A stretch of DNA of 64,000 nt from a virus, in IMG/VR virus record IMGVR_UViG_3300047497_000260, positions 1 through 64,000 of that record. One strand, written 5' to 3'. Within the stretch, counting starts at the first letter, position 1. The number at the start of each line of letters is the position of its first letter. Of this stretch, positions 57,633 through 64,000 are shown piece by piece. The notes under the pieces are model-generated. The model did not search any database. It had not been told where the DNA came from and saw only the letters and a program-made list of their open reading frames with translations. A program made the position numbers and the translations under genes.

Positions 57633-58007
57633 ATGTCCGCTGCCGCTGCCCTAACCCTCTCCGCCCCCTCCCCCACGCCCGCGCATCTCATCGCGCTGAT
57701 CGACGCGGAGGCCGCGGAGGCCCGCGCCGCCGCCGACCGCCTCGCCGAACGCGTCAAGCTCGTCCTCGCCTCGCAGCTTCTCTGCGCCGCCGCCGCCGCG
57801 CCCGCGTCCGGCGCGGTCGCCGCCCTTCTCAGCGCCTTGCGCGAGATCTCGGCGATCGCCGCGCGCCAGGCGATCCTCGACCGCCATGGCCGTCTCGTCA
57901 GCGCCTGCGTCCACAGCTGTCTCGACGAATGCGGCCGCGTCGCCGCCGAGGCTCTCGCCCTCCTCGCCGAGCCGCCGGCCGCCGAAAAGCGGAGCCTTCG
58001 CCGATGA
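57633..58007 (+). CDS. Hypothetical protein, 124 aa
   Basis: MSAAAALTLSAPSPTPAHLIALIDAEAAEARAAADRLAERVKLVLASQLLCAAAAAPASGAVAALLSALREISAIAARQAILDRHGRLVSACVHSCLDECGRVAAEAL, almost all helix, Ala-rich. ATG has GGAGG 6 nt upstream. First gene of the rightward operon. Its stop overlaps the ParB-like start by ATGA. Function unknown. Confidence 0.6.
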   Translation: MSAAAALTLSAPSPTPAHLIALIDAEAAEARAAADRLAERVKLVLASQLLCAAAAAPASGAVAALLSALREISAIAARQAILDRHGRLVSACVHSCLDECGRVAAEALALLAEPPAAEKRSLRR

Positions 58008-59770
58008 GCAACCTCCTCAGCCCGGAATCCGCCTTTCCCCTCGCCGCCATTTCCGGCCTCGATCCGATGAACGCGCGCGGCGCGCCCTGCGACGGCGTCG
58101 AGGCACTTGCCGCGCTCATCCGCGCCTGCGGCCAGCTCGCCCCGCTCATCCTGCGCGGCGATCCCGACGATCCCTCCGCCTTTCGCGTCCTTGTCGGCGG
58201 CCGCCGCTGGATGGCGCTACGCCGCATCGCCCTCGAGGACGGCGTCGCGCTCACGATCCGCGCGCGCCTCTTCAACGGCGGCGACGCCGAGGCCCTGCAA
58301 TTCTCGCTCGCCGAAAACGTCGGCCGCGAGGATCTCCATCCGCTCGTCGAGGCCGAGCGTTTTTCGCAGCTCGCCAATTTCCTCAGCGTCGGCCAGATCG
58401 CCGTCGATTTCGGCATCACGAAGCGCCGCGTCCGCGAGCGCCTGGCGCTCGGCCGCCTGAGCCCCAAGGTCCGCGAGGCCTGGCGCGCCGGCGCGATCGG
58501 CCTCGAACAGGCCAAAGCCCTCTGCCTCGCCGAAAGCGAGGCGCAGCAGGAGGCCCTGCTCGCCGAGGCCGCCGGCCGCCTTCTCTCGCCGCTCGACATC
58601 CGCGCCCGGCTGCGCGGCTCGGCCATGCCGGCGAGCGCCGCCGCCGCCCGCTATGTCGGCCTCGAGGCCTATGTCGCCGCGGGCGGCGAGGTGATGGAGG
58701 ACCTTTTCGGCGACGAGCCCTGGCTGCGCGATCGCGCCCTCGTCCAGCGCCTCGCGGAAGAAAAGCTCGCCGCCGACGGCGAGGCGATCCGCGCCGCCGA
58801 GGGCTGGGGCTTCTGCGCGACCGAGGACCGCGAGAGCCGTCTCGTCCGCGCCATCGAGCCCGACTATCTCGACGCCGAGCGCGCCGCCCGCGACGCCGCC
58901 GAACGCGATCTTGGCGCCGCCGCCGACGAGGCCGCCCGCGAGATCGTTCTCGCCCGCCTCGAGACGATCGAGCGCGTCGCCCACCTGCGCGCCGCCTCGG
59001 TGGATGAACGCAGGAAGCTCGGCGTCCTCGTTTCCATCGACGCCGGCGGCGCGCTCGCCGTCGAGCGCGGCCTGCGTCTCGAGCCCGAGGCCGAGCCGAA
59101 GCCCGGCAACGACAATGCCGCCAGGGCGGCCGCCGCCGCCCGCCGCGCCCATGGCGCGGGGGCCTCGGTCGCCGCCTTCCCGCCGGTCATCCCCGCCGCC
59201 GCGCGCCGCATCGCCGAGGCGGCGATGACCAAAGCCATCAGCGAGGCCGTCGCCGGCGATGACGAGCTCGCCGAGATCTATGACATCGCCGCGCTGGCGC
59301 TCGGCCGCGGCCCCGGCCCGATCGGGCTGACCCGCCATATCGGACCGCACCGGGTCTCCGATTTCACGCGGGCGATCGGCCGCGCCCGCTTCGAGGACGC
59401 GCTCGAAATGGCCGCCGCCGCGAGCAAGGCGCAGCGGCGCGAATGCCGCGCCGATTGCACCGCCGGTTCGATTGATCTGCGCGGCCGCGAGCCGGCCGCC
59501 AACGCCGCCGTGATCGCCATGGCCGCGCGCTTCAAGCCCGACCTCGAGCGCATGGCCGCCGAGGCCTTCGACTACGAGGCCTTCTTCCGCAACGCCACGC
59601 GGGCGACCGCGCTTCTGGCGATCCGCGAGATCGGCGGCGAGGCGCTCGAGCGCAATCGCGGCTGGCGCCCCGACGACGGCCTTGCCGAGGAGGCCGCCAT
59701 GCTCGCCCGGGCGCGCCACTGGCTGCCCGATTTCCTGCGCGTCCCGCGCCCGGCCGAAGCGGCGGAGTGA
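58004..59770 (+). CDS. ParB/Srx-domain protein with HTH, 588 aa
   Basis: Residues 20-120 match the ParB N-terminal nuclease/CTPase fold: FRVLVGGRRWMALRRI and AENVGREDLHPLVEAERFSQL. Then a HTH (IAVDFGITKRRVRERLALGRLS) and a long C-terminal region of unknown function. Phage ParB-like proteins of this length often regulate or process DNA rather than partition. No ParA partner lies next to it. Confidence 0.8.
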   Translation: MSNLLSPESAFPLAAISGLDPMNARGAPCDGVEALAALIRACGQLAPLILRGDPDDPSAFRVLVGGRRWMALRRIALEDGVALTIRARLFNGGDAEALQFSLAENVGREDLHPLVEAERFSQLANFLSVGQIAVDFGITKRRVRERLALGRLSPKVREAWRAGAIGLEQAKALCLAESEAQQEALLAEAAGRLLSPLDIRARLRGSAMPASAAAARYVGLEAYVAAGGEVMEDLFGDEPWLRDRALVQRLAEEKLAADGEAIRAAEGWGFCATEDRESRLVRAIEPDYLDAERAARDAAERDLGAAADEAAREIVLARLETIERVAHLRAASVDERRKLGVLVSIDAGGALAVERGLRLEPEAEPKPGNDNAARAAAAARRAHGAGASVAAFPPVIPAAARRIAEAAMTKAISEAVAGDDELAEIYDIAALALGRGPGPIGLTRHIGPHRVSDFTRAIGRARFEDALEMAAAASKAQRRECRADCTAGSIDLRGREPAANAAVIAMAARFKPDLERMAAEAFDYEAFFRNATRATALLAIREIGGEALERNRGWRPDDGLAEEAAMLARARHWLPDFLRVPRPAEAAE

Positions 59771-59773
59771 GCG

Positions 59774-59968
59774 ATGAGCGACGAATTCTATGGCTTCGAC
59801 GACGAAGATTTCGCGCTTTGCGAGGAGAACGCCTACGACCCCGGCGAGGATTGCGGCCGATGGCGCAATGGCGCGCTCGGGCCTTACTATTGGTGCCTGA
59901 GCGCCGGGACCGAGTTCTGCGATTTTGAGTGTCCCTATAATAGCCCAAACGCGCAGGCGCAGCTATGA
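59774..59968 (+). CDS. Small acidic Cys protein, 64 aa
   Basis: MSDEFYGFDDEDFALCEENAYDPGEDCGRWRNGALGPYYWCLSAGTEFCDFECPYN. Five Cys, in CxxC-like surroundings (EFCDFECPY), suggest metal binding. Coupled to neighbours at 59965. Unknown function; similar acidic DNA-mimic-like proteins occur in phages. Confidence 0.6.
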   Translation: MSDEFYGFDDEDFALCEENAYDPGEDCGRWRNGALGPYYWCLSAGTEFCDFECPYNSPNAQAQL

Positions 59969-60192
59969 GCGCCGCCCGCAATCCCTACGGCGAGCGGACG
60001 ACCTATAATCGCGTCCTCGACCTCTGGGCCGCCGAGGCCTCCGGCGCCGAAATCGCCGCCCGGCTCGGCCTCAACCTCAGCTACGTCAAGCGCCTCATCA
60101 GCGAGGGCCGCGAGGAGGGCGACAGCCGCGCCCTGCGCCGCAAGGCCGCGCCCGTCACGCTGGCGCGGACGTCGGCGGGAGGCCGGCGATGA
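59965..60192 (+). CDS. Small HTH protein, 75 aa
   Basis: MSAARNPYGERTTYNRVLDLWAAEASGAEIAARLGLNLSYVKRLISEGREEGDSRALRRKAAP. The central VLDLWAAEASGAEIAARLGLNLSYVKRLISEGREE is a sigma-70-region-4-like or homeodomain HTH. Basic tail. Probably a regulator in the rightward operon. ATGA overlaps on both sides. Confidence 0.65.
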   Translation: MSAARNPYGERTTYNRVLDLWAAEASGAEIAARLGLNLSYVKRLISEGREEGDSRALRRKAAPVTLARTSAGGRR

Positions 60193-60443
60193 AGAGCGAC
60201 GCCATCAATCTGCTGCGCGTCGCCGCTGAGCGCTTCTCGCGCGAGGAAGCCCACTACGCCTTCGCCGTCTACACCCTCGCCAACAACCTCAGGCTTCTGA
60301 TGCGCAGCGAGGCGACGATCGAGGACTGGAACAAAATCTATGTCGGCGCCGATCGCGCGCCTTTCGACATCGATGCGCTGCTGCCCATCGAGGACGAAGG
60401 CGAGGATGAGGACGAGCCCGCCACCGTCGAGGAGGAAATATGA
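60189..60443 (+). CDS. Hypothetical protein, 84 aa
   Basis: MKSDAINLLRVAAERFSREEAHYAFAVYTLANNLRLLMRSEATIEDWNKIYVGADRAPFDIDALLPIEDEGEDEDEPATVEEEI, helical with an acidic tail. Unknown function. Overlapped by 4 bp at both ends. Confidence 0.55.
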   Translation: MKSDAINLLRVAAERFSREEAHYAFAVYTLANNLRLLMRSEATIEDWNKIYVGADRAPFDIDALLPIEDEGEDEDEPATVEEEI

Positions 60444-60706
60444 GCCCCGATCGGCATCCCCCCGACTCGCCCGGCATCAGGCATCCGTTCGGCGACGACG
60501 CCTTCCCCGTCTCCGAGGCGCCTGTGAAGCTCGCCAACGCGATCGCTCTGGCGCTCGCCCTGCTGCTGTTCGCCGGCCTTCTCGGCTGGCTACTTTTCGG
60601 CTGCGCCTGCGCCGCCGCTGCGCCGACCCCACGGCCGACGGCCACGCCCCTTCATCGTTCGCACGGCTGCAATTCTGCGCCCCGCTTCCCGGAGCCTCGC
60701 CCATGA
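60440..60706 (+). CDS. Single-pass membrane protein, 88 aa
   Basis: MSPDRHPPDSPGIRHPFGDDAFPVSEAPVKLANAIALALALLLFAGLLGWLLFGCACAAAAPTPRP... One strong helix at about residues 30-58 ending in Cys residues. Could be a cytoplasmic-membrane effector such as an exclusion or holin-like protein. No family recalled. Confidence 0.55.
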   Translation: MSPDRHPPDSPGIRHPFGDDAFPVSEAPVKLANAIALALALLLFAGLLGWLLFGCACAAAAPTPRPTATPLHRSHGCNSAPRFPEPRP

Positions 60707-60921
60707 AAATCACCCTCTCGAACACGACGACCGTCACCGAAATCAACGGCGTCGAGACGCGCCTGTGGGTCGGCGAGACCGAAGGCGGCGTGCAGGTCAA
60801 CGCCTTCATCGCGATGATCGCGGTCAGGAAGGACGCCGACAATTCCGCCTTCGAGCGCGAGCTCATCGAAAAGCATCCGCGCGCCGAGCTGCAGGTCTGG
60901 CCGCTGCGCATGATCCTCTAA
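60703..60921 (+). CDS. Hypothetical protein, 72 aa
   Basis: MKITLSNTTTVTEINGVETRLWVGETEGGVQVNAFIAMIAVRKDADNSAFERELIEKHPRAELQVWPLRMIL, a small beta domain plus a helix. ATG overlaps the upstream stop. The long ORF from 60340 in this frame crosses other genes and is a shadow. Unknown function. Confidence 0.6.
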   Translation: MKITLSNTTTVTEINGVETRLWVGETEGGVQVNAFIAMIAVRKDADNSAFERELIEKHPRAELQVWPLRMIL

Positions 60922-60937
60922 TCCCGGAGCCCTCGCC

Positions 60938-61444
60938 ATGCCGCAACCGCAACCCGAAAACCTCATCCCCTTCGGCGCCGATCGCGAGGCGCGGCGTCCG
61001 ATCGTCGGCCCCGGCGGCGCGACCGAGGCGGTCGACGCGCAGGATGAGGAAGCCGCCCGTCGCCGCGAGGAGGAGGCGCGCCAGCGCCGACGCCGCGACG
61101 CCGTCGCCTGGGAGGCGCGCGAGGCGCTCGCCCGCGACCAGGATTGCGACCGTCTCGCCTATGCCATCAATGTGGTCTCGGCGACCGAATTCCAGCACGG
61201 CCGCGCGGTGACCTCGCGCAAGGGCGCCTGGACGATCCTGCGGATCAAGGACCTCCTCGACGAATTGCACGCCGACGACGCGCCGGTCGTCTATCCCCAA
61301 TTCGCCGAAGGCGCCCTCGGCGGCCGCTCCGCCCTGCCGATGGCCGCGATCGAAAAGGCCCTCGGAGTTCCCTCCCCGCTGAAGCGGGACAAGCCGGAGA
61401 CGGACGAGGCGCAGGAAGCTCAGACCACGGGAGAGCCGACATGA
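60938..61444 (+). CDS. Hypothetical protein, 168 aa
   Basis: MPQPQPENLIPFGADREARRPIVGPGGATEAVDAQDEEAARRREEEARQRRRRDAVAWEAREAL, then LAYAINVVSATEFQHGRAVTSRKGAWTILRIKDLLDELHADDAPVVYPQ. A charged coiled stretch then an alpha/beta end. Gene starts 16 nt after the previous stop. Unknown function. Confidence 0.55.
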   Translation: MPQPQPENLIPFGADREARRPIVGPGGATEAVDAQDEEAARRREEEARQRRRRDAVAWEAREALARDQDCDRLAYAINVVSATEFQHGRAVTSRKGAWTILRIKDLLDELHADDAPVVYPQFAEGALGGRSALPMAAIEKALGVPSPLKRDKPETDEAQEAQTTGEPT

Positions 61445-62010
61445 GCGGGATGGAAGAGGGCGACTGGATCGAGATCACGCGCGCCAAGGGGGTTGCCGCC
61501 AAAAGCCCCAAGCCCGATTGCCGCGTCCGTATTTGCCTGTTTAAAGCTGGGGGGGGGCCAGAGCTTCGTCAGAAAGTCTATCTCAGCTTCCACGGCGCCG
61601 CTGTCGCCTGGCTGAAGACGAACGGTCCGCGGTTTCGCGTCCAGCTCGGCGCCGATCGCCTGAACCGTCTCCGCCTGCTGCCCGACGCAGCCGGCGGCTA
61701 CAGGGGCGCCGGCGAGAAGGGCGCCACGCTGATCATGGCTTTGGGCTGCGTCGCCCCTTGGCCCAAGGAAGTTCGCGCCGCGACGCCGGCGGAATTCAAG
61801 GCCTTCGCCGATCATGCGCTGATCACGCTCCCGCCCGACTGGGCGACGCCGGCCAAGGCGCAGCGCGCCGGCGCGCCGCCGCCGCGTATCATCGATCGCC
61901 GTCCGGAAGGGCCCGTCTCCCTCGGCGATCCGGCGCCCGGCCGCAGCGCCCTCGATCAGCGGCGATCCTCCGATGCGCCGGTCGTTCGCAAAGCCGGCGC
62001 GCACGCATGA
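61441..62010 (+). CDS. Hypothetical protein, 189 aa
   Basis: MSGMEEGDWIEITRAKGVAAKSPKPDCRVRICLFKAGGGPELRQKVYLSFHGAAVAWLKTNGPRFRVQLGADRLNRLRLLPDAAGGYRG... beta-rich first part with a nine-G tract (61549-61557) that encodes AGGGP. The end is Pro/Ala-rich. No known domain. The homopolymer is a likely site for slippage or base-calling error. Confidence 0.55.
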   Translation: MSGMEEGDWIEITRAKGVAAKSPKPDCRVRICLFKAGGGPELRQKVYLSFHGAAVAWLKTNGPRFRVQLGADRLNRLRLLPDAAGGYRGAGEKGATLIMALGCVAPWPKEVRAATPAEFKAFADHALITLPPDWATPAKAQRAGAPPPRIIDRRPEGPVSLGDPAPGRSALDQRRSSDAPVVRKAGAHA

Positions 62011-62032
62011 GAAATCGCCGCGAGAACGCCTC

Positions 62033-62422
62033 ATGAGTCCGACGATGCGCCGTCTCACGATCTCCGAATTTCATGCCGAAATTCGCGCCCAGGGCGTCTC
62101 GTCCCGCGAGCACGTCGCCTTCCGCTGCGTCATGTGCGGCACGATCCAGTCGGGGCGCGATTTCATCCGCGCCGGCGCGGGCGCGAGTTTCGCCGAGGTC
62201 GAGCGTTTCCTCGGCTTTTCCTGCATCGGCCGCTTCACCGACGCCGGGCCGCCCTTGCGGCCGGCCAAGGCCAATGCGGGCTGCGACTGGACGCTCGGCG
62301 GCCTCTTCCGGATCCATCGCCTCGTGGTGATCGACGAGCGCGGCGTCGAGCACCCGCGCTTCGAGCTCGCCTCGCCCGATGAGGCGCAGGCGCATGAGCG
62401 CCTGGCGTTTCAGCTTGATTAG
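62033..62422 (+). CDS. VVA0879 family protein
   Basis: 129 aa. RLTISEFHAEIRAQGVSSREHVAFRCVMCGTIQSGRDFIRAGAGASFAEVERFLGFSCIGRFTDAGPPLRPAKANAGCDWTLGGLFRIHRLVVIDERGVEHPRFELASPDEAQAHE matches this small phage family with CxxCGT...CxG...CxW cysteines that may bind zinc. Function unknown. Lies directly before the hairpin and the Avd-RT gene, i.e. in the position of a DGR target gene. Confidence 0.7.
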   Translation: MSPTMRRLTISEFHAEIRAQGVSSREHVAFRCVMCGTIQSGRDFIRAGAGASFAEVERFLGFSCIGRFTDAGPPLRPAKANAGCDWTLGGLFRIHRLVVIDERGVEHPRFELASPDEAQAHERLAFQLD

Positions 62423-62441
62423 CCGCCGCGACAGCGGCGGC
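62422..62441 (+). other. GC-rich 8-bp hairpin with GACA tetraloop before the Avd-RT gene
   Basis: GCCGCCGC-GACA-GCGGCGGC occupies most of the 33-bp gap between the VVA0879 gene's stop and the Avd-RT start. DGR target genes are followed by hairpins with 7-10 bp GC-rich stems and GRNA tetraloops, and GACA fits GRNA. It is not followed by a T-run, so it is a poor terminator. It also replaces a normal Shine-Dalgarno. Confidence 0.55.
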
Positions 62442-62455
62442 CTGCGATCGCGCCC

Positions 62456-63550
62456 ATGATCGACAGGGATGAGAACGCCGCTACCGACGCCTTGGCGATC
62501 GTCGAAAAATACGAGGTCTTTGTGAGCTATCTTTATCCGATTCTGCAGAACGCGCCGCGCAAGCACGGCGTCCTCCGCGACGCGGTGCTCGCCTCGCTTT
62601 TCGCCCCGATCGGCGGTCTCTACCACGCTGCGAAGTCGAAACAGCTGTCCCGGCTTTATGCCATCGACGCCGAATTCGCGACGCTGCGTGCATTCCTTCG
62701 CTTTCTCAGCCAGCCGAGCGTGCGGATCGTCACGCCGAGACAGCACATCTTCGATCCCAAGAAGCGGCTGATCTCCGCGCTGCCGTTCCGCGACCGGGTC
62801 GCCCAGCAGGCTTTATGCCTTATCATCGCGCCGATCTTCGACCGCGCCCTGCTGCCGCGCGCCTTTGCCTGCCGCCCGGGAAAAGGCACGCACGCAGGCG
62901 TCACGCAATTGCAGGCCGAGCTGCGCCGGCTGGCCCGCGATGGCGCGCCAGTCTATTTTCTGAAGACGGATTTTCGCGCTTATTTCGCGTCGATCCAGCG
63001 GCCGGTTCTCTGGCGTCTGATCGAGGCCAAGATATCATGCGCCGCGACGCTCGCGCTGATCGAAGCCATGGTCCCGCGACAGGGCGTCGGCCTGCCGATC
63101 GGCGCGCTGACCTCGCAGATTTTCGCCAACCTCTATGCCGGCGCGGCGCTCGATCGCTGGCTGCAGCAGACGCTGGGCGAGCGCTTCTGGTTTCGCTATA
63201 TGGACGACGTGGTCGTGCTGGGAATGAGCGCCGATCATCTTCGTCGCGTCAAGCAATCCATCGAAGACTTTTCGAAGGCCGAGCTCGGCCTGACCTTTTC
63301 GAAATGGCTGATCGCCAGCATCGCCCGCGGCGTCAATTTCCTGGGCTACCGGATATGGCCGAGCCACAAGTTGCTGCGCAAGAACAGCGTCGTTCGCGCC
63401 AGGCGCAAGATCGCCGCCTATCGGGCCGCAGGCGATGACGGGAGGATCGAAAAATTTCTCACCGCCTGGCGCGGGCACGCGCAATGGGCCGACAGCGCCA
63501 ATTTGATGCGAAGCCTCGGCCTCGCCATTGAGGGGGCGCCCTCCTCATGA
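62456..63550 (+). CDS. Avd-reverse transcriptase fusion of a diversity-generating retroelement
   Basis: 364 aa. Residues 10-97 (DALAIVEKYEVFVSYLYPILQ, then APRKHGVLRDAVLASLF and ATLRAFLRFLSQPSVRIVTPRQH) match the four-helix Avd protein. Residue 98 onward is a DGR-type RT: FDPKKRLISALPFRDRVAQQAL, FACRPGKGTH, FLKTDFRAYFASI (Asp172), GLPIGALTSQ, YMDD (Asp250/251) and GVNFLGYRI. Catalytic residues are present, but the RT lacks its usual first ~70 residues and Avd lacks its last helix. Template repeat normally between avd and RT is missing. Confidence 0.85.
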   Translation: MIDRDENAATDALAIVEKYEVFVSYLYPILQNAPRKHGVLRDAVLASLFAPIGGLYHAAKSKQLSRLYAIDAEFATLRAFLRFLSQPSVRIVTPRQHIFDPKKRLISALPFRDRVAQQALCLIIAPIFDRALLPRAFACRPGKGTHAGVTQLQAELRRLARDGAPVYFLKTDFRAYFASIQRPVLWRLIEAKISCAATLALIEAMVPRQGVGLPIGALTSQIFANLYAGAALDRWLQQTLGERFWFRYMDDVVVLGMSADHLRRVKQSIEDFSKAELGLTFSKWLIASIARGVNFLGYRIWPSHKLLRKNSVVRARRKIAAYRAAGDDGRIEKFLTAWRGHAQWADSANLMRSLGLAIEGAPSS

Positions 63551-63774
63551 GCCCGACGATCCGCCTCGCGATTCCGATCGAAGTCATCAGCCAGGAGGAG
63601 GCGGAGAAGGCGGATTTCTTCGTCTGCATCACGGCCGATAGCCCGTCGCCCTTCTCTGACAATGAGCGCGGAATCTGCTCGGGCTGCGGCGTCCCCGTCC
63701 AGTTCCGCCCGCACGCGCCGAAAAAACCTCCGCGGCTCTGCGTCGGGTGCGTCGTGAAAAGGAGCCTCAATTGA
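63547..63774 (+). CDS. Small Cys protein, zinc-ribbon-like, 75 aa
   Basis: MSPTIRLAIPIEVISQEEAEKADFFVCITADSPSPFSDNERGICSGCGVPVQFRPHAPKKPPRLCVGCVVKRSLN. Two CxxC pairs (CSGC and CVGC) make a likely zinc ribbon. ATG overlaps the RT stop (TCATGAGC), so it is translated with the RT. Common small phage protein. Confidence 0.65.
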   Translation: MSPTIRLAIPIEVISQEEAEKADFFVCITADSPSPFSDNERGICSGCGVPVQFRPHAPKKPPRLCVGCVVKRSLN

Positions 63775-63986
63775 CCGCGCCTCGCGAATTCCATTGCTGC
63801 GAATGCGGACGCCATATCATCGTGGTCGTCCCGGCCTGCGGCCAATGCGAAGCCGCCCTCTGCGCGCAATGCCTCTTCACGCCCGGCTGGTTCACCATTC
63901 CCGAGCTGCGCATGATCATCGATCCCGACCACGACGGCCGCGAGGCGATCTGGCCCGAGCCGCCGCAGCCCGTGGAGCGCCGATGA
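63771..63986 (+). CDS. Small Cys-rich protein, 71 aa, TTG start
   Basis: TTG at 63771 overlaps the upstream stop (TTGA); an ATG at 63747 is the alternative. TAPREFHCCECGRHIIVVVPACGQCEAALCAQCLFTPGWFTIPELRMIIDPDHDGREAIW. CxxC pairs (CCEC, CGQC, CAQC) suggest zinc binding. The CLxTPGWFxxPxLRxMIDPDHDG end recurs in phages of alphaproteobacteria. Unknown role. Confidence 0.6.
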   Translation: MTAPREFHCCECGRHIIVVVPACGQCEAALCAQCLFTPGWFTIPELRMIIDPDHDGREAIWPEPPQPVERR

Positions 63987-64000
63987 TGGGCGAGGCCAGA
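63983..64000 (+). CDS. Start of a further gene, cut by window end
   Basis: ATG at 63983 overlaps the stop of the previous gene (ATGA), giving MMGEAR before the window ends. The rightward operon continues beyond the window. Confidence 0.45.

Noticed and set aside
58004-59770. A complete ParAB partition locus (plasmid-like phage)
   Set aside because: No Walker-type ParA next to the ParB-like gene and no centromere-like repeats were seen, and an integrase is present.
62456-63550. Retron or group II intron reverse transcriptase
   Set aside because: No msr/msd-like structured RNA or intron domain V was seen next to it, and the RT has the GxxxGxLTSQ motif plus an Avd domain typical of DGRs.
1-64000. 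tRNA or rRNA genes
   Set aside because: No T-loop GGTTCGAATCC-like sequence with a matching acceptor stem was recognised on either strand by eye.

Overview
The window looks like most of one temperate tailed-phage genome or prophage from a high-GC alphaproteobacterium. Hyphomicrobiales-like is an inference, drawn from the very high GC, a SciP/DUF1153-like protein, a VVA0879-family protein and the style of the small phage proteins. No tRNA, rRNA, CRISPR array or clear host housekeeping gene was seen. The virion genes predict a contractile-tailed phage with a lambda-type head (GpA terminase, gpW, lambda portal, S49 protease, gpD and gpE relatives) and a Mu-type tail (DUF2635, sheath, tube, frameshifted chaperone, tape measure, circularisation protein, gp44 to gp48).

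Layout, right to left along the minus strand. From 55.3 kb down to position 1 almost every gene reads leftward. It starts with a Cro-like gene (55049..55294) and a run of tightly overlapping small genes. This run includes a methyltransferase, a SciP-like regulator and an O-like replication protein whose coding region carries about a dozen CGTTGC/GCAACG repeats, a candidate origin. Next come accessory genes with a frameshifted pentapeptide-repeat gene (47.7-48.4 kb), then a tyrosine integrase with a train of coupled small genes (41.4-43.7 kb). Packaging and head genes follow (40.7-30.3 kb), then tail and baseplate (30.3-13.3 kb), fibres and a likely polysaccharide-degrading spike (13.3-5.1 kb), and a lysis/exit region with a GH108-type endolysin, a holin-like protein and lipoproteins (5-0.3 kb). 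The main plus-strand exception inside the structural block is a lone HTH gene at 23.2 kb with its own palindrome and terminator, a typical moron.

The switch is at 55.3 kb: a CI-like HTH/S24 repressor (55366..56052, plus) diverges from the Cro-like gene. The same 15-bp palindrome, TACGCATGATGCGTA, sits inside the leftward promoter (55304..55318) and inside a second promoter (57573..57587). The second promoter drives a rightward operon (57633 to the window end) of coupled genes, including a ParB-like protein.

The most interesting item is in the rightward operon at 62456..63550. It is a diversity-generating-retroelement (DGR) reverse transcriptase with all catalytic residues, but its N-terminal segment is replaced by an Avd-like four-helix domain. 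In a standard DGR, avd and RT are separate genes with the template repeat between them; here they are one ORF and no template repeat is left between them. A GC-rich 8-bp hairpin with a GACA (GRNA-type) tetraloop lies just upstream. No template/variable repeat pair was recognised by eye in the window, so the element is either a deletion-fused, orphaned DGR or a natural Avd-RT fusion with a new role or a distant template.

Integration sites were not identified, so phage versus prophage cannot be settled here. Functions of most small genes are unknown and are described as such.
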